A program made the translations under genes and the position numbers. A stretch of DNA of 50,853 nt, taken from contig JADJHJ010000019.1 of assembly GCA_016707605.1 (NCBI GenBank), positions 1 through 50,853 of the forward strand, given 5' to 3'. The notes beneath the pieces were generated by a model. It ran no database searches. It was not told where the DNA came from and was given only the letters and a program-made list of their open reading frames with translations. The stretch's first letter is position 1. The number at the start of each line of letters is the position of its first letter. Of the stretch, positions 1 to 6,596 are shown piece after piece. The DNA comes from Candidatus Promineofilum glycogenicum. GTDB lineage: Bacteria; Chloroflexota; Anaerolineae; Promineifilales; Promineifilaceae.

Positions 1-1
1 A

Positions 2-139
2 GCGGCCATCACCCGCAGCGACGCCGACGACGCCCCCGGCCTGGCCGCGGCCACCGGCAAGCGCTTCCGCCTGCCCAACCAGTACCACACCGTCTTTACC
101 ATGCAGAAGATCCGCCGCGGCGACGAGGAGGGAACGTGA
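2..139 (+). CDS. paaB: Phenylacetyl-CoA epoxidase subunit PaaB, C-terminal part
   Basis: Only the last 45 codons are in the window, and the gene starts upstream of base 1. The visible end (AAITRSDADDAPGLAAATGK and on to a TGA) is too short to identify alone. It is assigned to PaaB because it lies directly before paaC and paaD, in the usual paaABCDE order. PaaB is the small bridging subunit of the epoxidase that converts phenylacetyl-CoA to its ring-1,2-epoxide. The stop TGA at 137-139 overlaps the GTG start of paaC (GTGA), so the two genes are translationally coupled. The assignment rests mainly on context. Confidence 0.6.
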   Translation, partial: AAITRSDADDAPGLAAATGKRFRLPNQYHTVFTMQKIRRGDEEGT

Positions 140-897
140 TCGCCCCCGATCTGGCCGCGCCGCTGGCCGACCGGTTGCTGGCCCTGGCCGACGACGAACT
201 CATCCTGGCCCATCGCAACTCCGAATGGGCCGGCCACGCGCCCGTCCTGGAGGAGGATATCGCTTTCGCCAATCTGGCTCTGGACGAGATGGGCCACGCG
301 GCGATTTGGTACGGTCTGCGCGAGGCGCTGACCGGCGAGAGCGCCGACCGGCTCATCTTCTTCCGCGACGCGGGCGCTTACCGCAACACCCAACTGGTCG
401 AACTGCCGCGCGGCGACTGGGCCTTCGCCATGTTGCGCCAGTACCTCTTCGACACCGCCGAGAGCGTGAGGCTGCCGCAACTGGCCAACAGCGCCTACCG
501 CCCGTTGGCCGAGGCGGCGGCCAAGATCGCCACCGAGGAGCGTTACCACCTGCGCCACTCGTCGCTGTGGCTGCGGCGGCTGGGGCTGGGCACGGCCGAA
601 AGCCACGCCCGCCTGCAAGCCGCGCTCGACGTGCAGTGGCCCTACGCCCGGCAGTTATTCACGCCCCTGCCCGGCGACGCCGCGCTGGTAGAAGCCCAGT
701 TCATCCCCGACGCCGCCGCCCTGCGCCGCGCGTGGGAGGGGCTGGTGCGGCCGTTCCTGGCCGAGTGCGCCCTAACCATCCCCGACGACGCCCTGCCCCG
801 CCGCGACATCCCGCGCACGGAGCACACCGAACACCTGATGGTTCTGCTGGCCGAGATGCAGTCGGTGGCCCGCCTCGACCCAACGGCGGAGTGGTGA
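136..897 (+). CDS. paaC: Phenylacetyl-CoA epoxidase subunit PaaC
   Basis: The protein has 253 residues, the normal PaaC length. The N-terminal stretch LADDELILAHRNSEWAGHAP, followed by EEDIAFANLALDEMGHA, is typical of PaaC, the ferritin-like structural partner of the di-iron subunit PaaA in the phenylacetyl-CoA 1,2-epoxidase complex. PaaC is cytoplasmic and acts in aerobic CoA-dependent phenylacetate breakdown. The start is GTG at 136 inside a GTGA overlap with paaB. The paaC stop in turn overlaps the paaD start in the same way, so B, C and D form one coupled operon. Nothing points to loss of function. Confidence 0.93.
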   Translation: MIAPDLAAPLADRLLALADDELILAHRNSEWAGHAPVLEEDIAFANLALDEMGHAAIWYGLREALTGESADRLIFFRDAGAYRNTQLVELPRGDWAFAMLRQYLFDTAESVRLPQLANSAYRPLAEAAAKIATEERYHLRHSSLWLRRLGLGTAESHARLQAALDVQWPYARQLFTPLPGDAALVEAQFIPDAAALRRAWEGLVRPFLAECALTIPDDALPRRDIPRTEHTEHLMVLLAEMQSVARLDPTAEW

Positions 898-1385
898 GCG
901 CGATGGGCGTGACGGCGGCCGAGGTCTGGCAAGCGCTGGAACGGGTGATGGACCCGGAGATTCCCGTCGTGTCGGTGGTGGAGATGGGCATCGTGCGCAA
1001 CGTGGTCGTGGATGAGCGCGGCGTGGCGGTGACGATGACGCCGACCTTTGCCGGCTGCCCGGCGCTGGACGTGATGCGGCGCGACATCGAGGCCGCCGTG
1101 CGCGGGCTGGGCGCGGCCTGCGTCGTCCAGACCGTTCTCAGCCCACCGTGGACAACGGAGTGGATTAGCGAGACGGGGCGCGAGAAGCTGCGCCGCTTCG
1201 GCCTGGCCCCGCCGCCGCGTCTGTCGGGCGGCCCGGCCGACGTGACCTTCTTCGAGCCGGCCCCCTGTCCCCGCTGCGGCTCTACGCGCACCCAGTTGCG
1301 CAACGCCTTTGGCCCGACGCTGTGCCGGATGATCTGGTATTGCGACGACTGCCGCGACGCCTTCGAGCAGTTCAAGGCCCTGTAA
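894..1385 (+). CDS. paaD: PaaD, MIP18/DUF59-type Fe-S maturation factor of the phenylacetyl-CoA epoxidase
   Basis: The product has about 163 residues. The N-terminal DUF59/MIP18 domain carries VMDPEIPVVSVVEMGIV and the conserved cysteine in FAGCPALDVM. The C-terminal zinc-ribbon-like part has CPRCGS (around 1268-1285) and a second pair in WYCDDC. PaaD is thought to help build or insert the metal centre of the PaaABCE epoxidase. GTG at 894 is chosen because it repeats the GTGA coupling seen between paaB and paaC. ATG at 903 is the alternative and would shorten the protein by three residues. The operon ends here, since the next genes run on the minus strand. Confidence 0.92.
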   Translation: MSAMGVTAAEVWQALERVMDPEIPVVSVVEMGIVRNVVVDERGVAVTMTPTFAGCPALDVMRRDIEAAVRGLGAACVVQTVLSPPWTTEWISETGREKLRRFGLAPPPRLSGGPADVTFFEPAPCPRCGSTRTQLRNAFGPTLCRMIWYCDDCRDAFEQFKAL

Positions 1386-1420
1386 CACGGGTTGGCAACC
1401 CGCTCTTCAGCCCTCCACCT

Positions 1421-2408
1421 TCACCAACTCCGCTCCGCCAGCCAGGCGTTGACCGCGTCCAGGAACGCCCCCGGGCACTCCTCCTGCGCCAGATGGCCAC
1501 AGGCCGGGAAGACCACAACTTCGGCGTTGGGCAGCTTTTCGGCCAGAGCCACGCTCTGCGACGCGGGCACAACCAGGTCGTTCTCGCCGCTGACGACCAG
1601 GAACGGGCATCGCGATCTCGGCCAGTGTGTCGGTTAGGTTTGACGCCAGCGAGGCGGTGGTGAACTCCCACAGCGCCCGATCCCAATTCTCCACCTGCAC
1701 GCCCAGCCGCGATCTGGCCCGCTGCTCCTCCGTGACCGTGCCGGCGTCGTAGTAAGCGCGGCTTTCCAGCGTGTTCCCCTGGGTCAGAAAGAAACGGGCG
1801 ATTAGCGGCCCAATGCGCTCCAACTGCGGCGAGCGCAGTAACGGTTGTACGAACGAGGGCGCGCCACCCCCGGCCAAGACCGCCGGCGACACCAGGATCA
1901 ACCCGGCTACCCGCTCCGGTTGGGCCAGCGCCGCCCGCAGCGCCAGCGTCCCCCCGGCCGAGTTGCCGACGAGGATGGCCCGTTCGATGCCCTGTTCATC
2001 GAGCAGCGCGAACAACTGGGTCACGGCCGCGTCCGGCGTATACGGATTGGCCTCCATCCAGTCGCCGACCACCAGCCGCTCGCTGAGGCCGAACGGCGGC
2101 CGATCGTAGGCCAGCGTGCGTCCTTTAGCGGCGAAGTCGTCGAAGACGGTGTCCCAGGTGAAGAGGCTGCCGGCAAAGCCGTGGAGCAGCACGAAAGCCG
2201 GTTCGCCTTCGCCGCCGGCGCGATAGTGGATTTCGATGCCGTCGGTGCCGGGGAAGTCCAGCGTCAGGAACTGGCTGTTCTCCTGGGCCAGCGCGGAAGG
2301 AGCGGACAGCCCCTCCAGCGGCCGCACGGGGATCAGGAAGGGGCCGACCAGGACAAGGAGCAACACGACAGCTAACAGGATAAGAACGATTTTAGACAGG
2401 CGTTTCAT
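1421..2408 (-). pseudogene. Membrane-anchored alpha/beta hydrolase, interrupted by a frameshift near 1604
   Basis: The N-terminus is one hydrophobic span (KIVLILLAVVLLLVLVGPFL), followed by an alpha/beta hydrolase fold. The oxyanion motif LLHGFAG and the nucleophile elbow GNSAGG are intact. After EIAMP the frame breaks: the original frame runs into an arginine- and glycine-rich nonsense tail ending at 1407. Shifting by one base at about 1604 restores FLVVSGENDLVVPAS, then VVVFPACGHLAQEE and a normal end at TGA 1421-1423. The restored part supplies the acid Asp and the catalytic His of the triad, so the unshifted product should be inactive. Either a true indel or a sequencing error is possible. 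ATG 2408 (MKRLSK) is preferred over ATG 2435 because it starts just before the membrane anchor. Confidence 0.8.
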
Positions 2409-2456
2409 TTCGCTTTCAGGCAGTGGAAACCGCATCTAATGGGAAACCAAAAGGGG

Positions 2457-3617
2457 TTACAGGCGCAGCGCCGCCCGGCCGACCATCTCGTAGGCCGTGT
2501 CGCCCGCCGGCGGCTGCATGGCCGCGGGGCGCACGTCGCGGAAGTAGCGCTCCAAGGGCAGGGCGCGGGTGATGCCCGCGCCGCCGGCCACTTGCAGCGC
2601 CTTGGCCGTGGCCTCGTGGGCGGCCGTCGTCACCGCTGCCTTGGCCGCGGCTACGCGGGCCATGAACGCACCGCGCTCGCTTGTCCCCGGCCGGCCGTCT
2701 GCGCCCGGCCACTCACCGGCCACCTCCAGCAGCAGCGCCCGCGCCGCGCTCAGCGTCACGTCGATCTCGCCGATCTGCCGCTGGATGCTGGGCAGGGTGG
2801 CGATGGGCCGGCCGAGGGCGCTGGGCGTGCGCTCCAGGGCGTAGCCGACGACCGCGTCGCGCGCCGCCAGGGCCGCGCCCAGGTAGACGGCGGCCAGCAG
2901 CGTGGCGAACCAGACGTTGGGCGCGGCCTTCTGTTCGCCCGCCTCGATCACGTCCTCGTGCCGCACGGCCACGTCGCGGAAGACGGCGTCGTGGCTGTCG
3001 CTGGCCCGCAGCCCCAGCGCCCCTTGCCACGTCTCCACCCACTCCAGCCCGGGCACGCCGGCCAACTCCTGGCGCACCAGGACGACGCCCGCCTCCTCGC
3101 CCAGCCGCGCGCGAACGAGCAGATGGGTCAGGTGGCGGCCGCCGCTGCACCACGTCTTGTGGCCGTTGACCAGCAGGCGCTCGCCGTCGGGCGCCGGCGT
3201 GGCCGTCGTGGCCGGCAGCCCGCCGCGCGACGGGCTGCCCATTTGCGGCTCGCTGCCCAGGTGGTTGAGCAGCGCGCCGGCCACCGCCTCCTGCATGATC
3301 CGCTCGTAGGCCTCCGGCCGCCAACTGCGCGTCTCGCGCTGGTGGCCGATGACCTGGTGTTGCATGGCGGCGACGAGGGCGGTTGAGGCGCTGCCCTGAG
3401 CCAACGCCATCTGCGCCGCGACGCAGGTCAGCAGCGACGCGCCCCGCCCGCCGTACTCCACCGGCACGGCCAGGGCCAGATAGCCGGCATCGCGCAGCGC
3501 GGCCACGTCCTCGGCCGGCAGCGCCCCGGCCCGGTCGGCGGCGTCGGCCCGCGCGGCCACTTCGGCCGCCAGCGCCCGCGCCATCTCTATCGCTTCGTGA
3601 TCCAGTTCGTAGGACAT
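2457..3617 (-). CDS. Acyl-CoA dehydrogenase-like flavoprotein (YdbM-like subgroup)
   Basis: This 386-residue protein has the acyl-CoA dehydrogenase layout: an N-terminal helical domain with GYLALAVPVEYGGRG, the middle beta domain with LLVNGHKTWCSGG, and a C-terminal helical domain with QVAGGAGITRALPLERYFRD. FAD is the expected cofactor. The usual catalytic Glu of the YEGT motif is not seen. The region after RYFRDVR reads MQPPAGDTAYEMVG, as in YdbM-like or DszC-like relatives. It may therefore be a dehydrogenase with a differently placed base, or a flavin monooxygenase-like enzyme; the substrate cannot be told. It ends about 50 nt before the hydrolase start on the same strand. An inverted repeat lies just upstream. 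Confidence 0.85.
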   Translation of the reverse strand: MSYELDHEAIEMARALAAEVAARADAADRAGALPAEDVAALRDAGYLALAVPVEYGGRGASLLTCVAAQMALAQGSASTALVAAMQHQVIGHQRETRSWRPEAYERIMQEAVAGALLNHLGSEPQMGSPSRGGLPATTATPAPDGERLLVNGHKTWCSGGRHLTHLLVRARLGEEAGVVLVRQELAGVPGLEWVETWQGALGLRASDSHDAVFRDVAVRHEDVIEAGEQKAAPNVWFATLLAAVYLGAALAARDAVVGYALERTPSALGRPIATLPSIQRQIGEIDVTLSAARALLLEVAGEWPGADGRPGTSERGAFMARVAAAKAAVTTAAHEATAKALQVAGGAGITRALPLERYFRDVRPAAMQPPAGDTAYEMVGRAALRL

Positions 3618-3628
3618 GAAGGGAATGA

Positions 3629-3698
3629 AACCACAGATTTCGCAGATTACACAGATTCAACCCAGGTTGAATCTGTGTAATCTGCGAAATCTGTGGTT
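3629..3698. repeat. Inverted repeat of CAGATT-type 9-mers, 34-bp arms
   Basis: Two perfect 34-nt arms (3629-3662 and 3665-3698) are separated by 2 nt. Each arm has three CAGATT cores spaced 9 nt apart. The repeat overlaps the 3' end of the epimerase gene, giving it its last 17 codons and its TAA stop. Related copies lie at 13522-13590, 31087-31234, 33081-33213 and 41608-41755. Single-arm fragments lie near 38764, 40841 and 45632. It could form a strong hairpin in RNA. Confidence 0.9.
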
Positions 3699-4651
3699 CC
3701 TTTCTTCTGCTTCGCCCAATAGTCAGTCGCCCAGGCGACGGCGCGGGGAATGCCCTCATCCAGCGGCACGCGCGGCTCATACCCCAGCAGCGCCCGCGCT
3801 TTGGCGATGTCGGCCACGTAGTGAGTCACTTCGCCCACGCGCGCCGGGGCCAGCGTCAGCCGCGGAGCCACGCCCAGCGCCGCGCCGATGGCTTCGGCCA
3901 GCGACACGAGGCTATTGCCCTGCCCGTAGGCCAGGTTAATCGTCTGGTTGGCCGCGCCGCCGCTGACCAGTAACTCCAGCCCGCGGGCCACGCCGGCCAC
4001 GCAGTCGTCGACGTAAGTGAAGTCGAGCACCTTCTCCGCGCCGTAGATGGTGATTGGCTCGCCGGCGGCGATGTGGCGGATGAACAGCGGGATAACGCGC
4101 TCCATGCGCTCGATGTCCACGTCATAGCGGCCGTAGACGTTGCTGAAGCGAAAGACGAGGTAGCGCAGGCCGTAGCACTGGGCGTAGGAGTAGATGAGTG
4201 CCTCACCGGAAATCTTGCTGGCCGAGTAGGGGCTTTCGGTGAAGGCGAAGTCGGCGTGGGATTCGTCGGTGATGTAGCGATGGATGTCGCCGTAGACCTC
4301 GCGCGAACTGCTGAAGATGACCGGCAGCCCGTTGTGGCGGCAGAACTCCAGCACGTTGAAGGTCATGACCACGTTTTCCAGCGCCCGCGCCGGCTGCCGC
4401 ACCAGGTCGTGAACCTTGGCGTGGGCGGCGAAGTGAACGACGGCGTCGAGGTCGGGCGGGTAGGGCGCGTGGCCCAGCCCGCCGCGAAAGTCGCTGAAGG
4501 GCGCGGCCAGGTCTTGAAGCAGCGTCGGGAAGGCGTCGGTCCAGGCGTTCGGCCGCACGTCCACGCCGAAGACCTCGTGCCCCTGCGACAGGAGATGGAG
4601 GGCCAGGTTCGTGCCGATTTGGCCGCTGGAGCCGGTGATGAGAATGCGCAT
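3647..4651 (-). CDS. NAD-dependent epimerase/dehydratase (extended SDR)
   Basis: The protein begins MRILITGSSGQIGTNLALHL, the Rossmann NAD-binding motif of extended short-chain dehydrogenases. It has the catalytic YSASK (YxxxK) and the usual sugar-nucleotide-binding features RFSNVYG and DFTYVDDC. The likely role is interconversion of a nucleotide sugar for surface polysaccharide, consistent with a WecG/TagA glycosyltransferase 1.1 kb upstream. The exact substrate is unknown. The last 17 residues, beginning GTTDFADYTDS, are translated from the 3629-3698 inverted repeat, so the ancestral stop has been replaced by one in the repeat. The start is 4 nt after the stop of the nucleotidyltransferase gene, so the two may be co-transcribed. 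Confidence 0.88.
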   Translation of the reverse strand: MRILITGSSGQIGTNLALHLLSQGHEVFGVDVRPNAWTDAFPTLLQDLAAPFSDFRGGLGHAPYPPDLDAVVHFAAHAKVHDLVRQPARALENVVMTFNVLEFCRHNGLPVIFSSSREVYGDIHRYITDESHADFAFTESPYSASKISGEALIYSYAQCYGLRYLVFRFSNVYGRYDVDIERMERVIPLFIRHIAAGEPITIYGAEKVLDFTYVDDCVAGVARGLELLVSGGAANQTINLAYGQGNSLVSLAEAIGAALGVAPRLTLAPARVGEVTHYVADIAKARALLGYEPRVPLDEGIPRAVAWATDYWAKQKKGTTDFADYTDSTWVESV

Positions 4652-4655
4652 GCAG

Positions 4656-5192
4656 TTAATCCATATTCAGCGCTGATCGCGCCACGTCTAGACGTACCCG
4701 CATTAGGGCAAGATCTAGATCATACTGAGAAGCCAACTCCCGTGGCACGCCATCAAGGAAAGTGCCTAATTGGGCAAAGTCGATCAACTCGCGGCGCAAA
4801 AGAAAAACAATGTCTTCAATGTCAGTGTCGAATCCACGGTCAAGCTTGCTCAGCGCAATGCTATAGGGATCGAAAACCAGCACTTGCAGATCGCCAAAGC
4901 GCCCTATTGGAACGTGGCGCTCATCGGCTCCCGATGGTATGGGAATGAAACGATGAAGCGGCACTGCTTCAAGATCGATATGCAACTCTAGTGCCACTTC
5001 CTCCATCAGCGTGCGTAGATCATCAGTGGCTCGTTCCTCACCCTCGTAATCGAGATCAAGTGTCGGCCGGCTATTACCTAACAGGCTAAGTGCACTACCT
5101 CCTAACAAGACCAGGGCTGTGGGGGTTGCGACCCGACTGCCAACTACATTCAGGAACTCAGTAATCTGCTCAGTTCTTAACTCTTTGCCCAT
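4656..5192 (-). CDS. Nucleotidyltransferase-fold protein (DUF6036/AbiEii-like)
   Basis: The 178-residue protein has LLGGSALSLLGNSRPTLDLD near its N-terminus, the GGS...DxD signature of minimal nucleotidyltransferases, here most like DUF6036 proteins. A later SKLDRGFDTDIEDIVFLL segment is also typical of that group. Such proteins often act as toxins or partners in two-gene toxin-antitoxin or abortive-infection modules, but no activity can be proved here. It overlaps the upstream gene by 16 nt (5177-5192), so the two form a tight pair. Base composition is visibly less GC-rich than in the flanking genes, with more A/T-ending codons, which suggests acquisition by transfer. Confidence 0.75.
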   Translation of the reverse strand: MGKELRTEQITEFLNVVGSRVATPTALVLLGGSALSLLGNSRPTLDLDYEGEERATDDLRTLMEEVALELHIDLEAVPLHRFIPIPSGADERHVPIGRFGDLQVLVFDPYSIALSKLDRGFDTDIEDIVFLLRRELIDFAQLGTFLDGVPRELASQYDLDLALMRVRLDVARSALNMD

Positions 5193-5716
5193 ACTGCTTC
5201 TAGTTCCATACGGCGGGTGAGACGCTCGATCGCATGTTCGTACGTGCCGTACCAGTTGAGAGACCGACCGCTCATCCGTGCCTGGTATTGCCCAAGCCGT
5301 AGCAACAGTACATCGACATCCTCGGATAAAGGCAACTTAAGATGGCCTCCAAAGAGATTTGGCAGTTCGGTCAAGTCGAAACCAAGTTGGTCGAGACGTC
5401 GAGCGTACTTACGCTGAAGCAGGGCAGCAGCAGTGTAGTAACACACAAGAGTAATCTGCGCCTGCCCAGCCAGTTCTTCACTCACTTTCGACACAAAAGG
5501 AGAGAATTCTGGGTGACTAATAAACAGGGGAATTAAGGCCAGGCGAAGCCGCGCCTCCTTGCTGCTGGCAAGCGCGGCAATGAGTTCTTCCGGGGAAAGT
5601 GCAAATGGCAGCGCGTCCTCAGCCGACGACGTTACAAATCGTACTCTAAGTCGCTCCAGTTCGGCAGCTAAAGCCGCATCAGATGGATATATGCTGCTAA
5701 CAGCGCCATTTGTCAT
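5177..5716 (-). CDS. Uncharacterised partner of the nucleotidyltransferase gene
   Basis: I do not recognise this 179-residue family. It is mostly helical by eye and soluble, with no membrane segment and no obvious zinc or DNA-binding motif. The segment LAGQAQITLVCYYTAAALLQ precedes a conserved-looking LFGGHLKLPLSEDVDVLLLRLG. It overlaps the following nucleotidyltransferase gene by 16 nt in the same direction and shares its lower GC, so the two were probably acquired and are expressed together. By analogy with two-gene nucleotidyltransferase modules it may be an antitoxin or regulator; that is inference only. A TACAAT hexamer (5725-5730, minus strand) lies 8 nt before the start, with no Shine-Dalgarno, so the transcript may be leaderless. 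Confidence 0.7.
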   Translation of the reverse strand: MTNGAVSSIYPSDAALAAELERLRVRFVTSSAEDALPFALSPEELIAALASSKEARLRLALIPLFISHPEFSPFVSKVSEELAGQAQITLVCYYTAAALLQRKYARRLDQLGFDLTELPNLFGGHLKLPLSEDVDVLLLRLGQYQARMSGRSLNWYGTYEHAIERLTRRMELEAVWAKS

Positions 5717-5745
5717 AGAACGTCATTGTATCACAGAGAGGTTAA

Positions 5746-6474
5746 CTACCCCCGCCACACCCGCCACGCAAACCGCGGCAACGCCATCATCCTCCGCCAG
5801 CGCCACGGCTCGCGGATGAGCCGGTGCAGCCACTCCAGCCCCAGCCGCTGCATCCAGCGCGGGGCGCGCACGGCCCGGCCGGTGACGAAGTCGAGCGAGC
5901 CGCCGACGCCGATGGCCACGCGCACCGCCGGCAGCGCGTCGCGGTTGCGGGCGATCCACTTGTCCTGCTTCGGCGCGCCATAGGCCACGAAGAGCAGCGC
6001 CGCGCCGCTGTCGTTGACGCGCCGGACGATGGCCTCGTTCTCGGCCGGGTCGGGCGACCCGGCGTACGTGCCGGCAACGCACAGGTTGGGGTAGAGGCTG
6101 CACAAAACGCCGGCCGCCTCTTCGGCCACGCCGGGGGCCGCGCCCAGCAAGAACAGCGGCCAGCCGCGCGCCGCCGCCCGCTCCGCCAGCCGGTAGACCA
6201 GCTCCGACCCCGGCACGCGCTCCGGCAGCCGCCGGCCGTAGCGCCGCGCGGCGTAGAGCAGCCCCACGCCGTCGGGCAAACACAAGTCGGCCTGCTCCAG
6301 CACGCGGCGGAACTCGGCGTCGCTCTGCGCCGCCATGACGAACTCCGGGTTGACCGTGGCGATCTGATGCAGCCGCGGCTCGGCCATGTACCCCTCGACC
6401 AGGGCCAGCGTGTCGGCCATTGTCACGGCGTGGACGGGGATGCCGAGGAGGGGGATGGGGGTGGGGGAGGGCAT
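5746..6474 (-). CDS. WecG/TagA/CpsF family glycosyltransferase
   Basis: This 242-residue protein matches the WecG/TagA/CpsF family. It shows the N-terminal LLGIPVHAVTMADTLALVEG, the acceptor-site region TVNPEFVMAA...DLCLPDGVGLLYAARRYG with the conserved Asp, and FLLGAAPGVAEEAA, VAYGAPKQDKWI and IGVGGSLDFVTG. The family transfers N-acetylmannosamine or a related sugar from a UDP donor to a lipid-linked acceptor during cell-wall or exopolysaccharide synthesis, working at the inner face of the membrane. The C-terminal basic and aromatic region (LIREPWRWRRM) fits membrane association. There is no Shine-Dalgarno before ATG 6474. The upstream gap is an array of 8-nt repeats. Confidence 0.93.
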   Translation of the reverse strand: MPSPTPIPLLGIPVHAVTMADTLALVEGYMAEPRLHQIATVNPEFVMAAQSDAEFRRVLEQADLCLPDGVGLLYAARRYGRRLPERVPGSELVYRLAERAAARGWPLFLLGAAPGVAEEAAGVLCSLYPNLCVAGTYAGSPDPAENEAIVRRVNDSGAALLFVAYGAPKQDKWIARNRDALPAVRVAIGVGGSLDFVTGRAVRAPRWMQRLGLEWLHRLIREPWRWRRMMALPRFAWRVWRG

Positions 6475-6492
6475 GGGGTGTTGAGTAGTATT

Positions 6493-6596
6493 CAGTAGGT
6501 CAGTAGGTCAGTAGGTCAGTACATCCATTTGTCTATTGATCTACTGACCTACTGACACACTGACCTACTGACTTACTGACACACTGACCTACTGAG
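6493..6596. repeat. Inverted blocks of 8-nt tandem repeats (CAGTAGGT / CTACTGAC)
   Basis: Three and a half direct copies of CAGTAGGT (6493-6521) face seven copies of the complementary CTACTGAC-type unit (6541-6596), forming a large potential hairpin. The array runs into the end of the upstream PPDK-like gene, whose TAG stop (6589-6591) and last few codons lie in it. The same 8-mer family recurs at 18736-18822, directly before glpD. Confidence 0.9.

Noticed and set aside
225..1385. One long 386-aa frame covering paaC and paaD
   Set aside because: Its first 220 codons are an Arg/Pro-rich shadow of paaC; only the part from 894 is a real gene.
2439..3386. Plus-strand ORFs opposite the acyl-CoA dehydrogenase gene
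   Set aside because: Compositionally biased shadows of a minus-strand gene; no homology pattern, and the same applies to most other antisense frames here.
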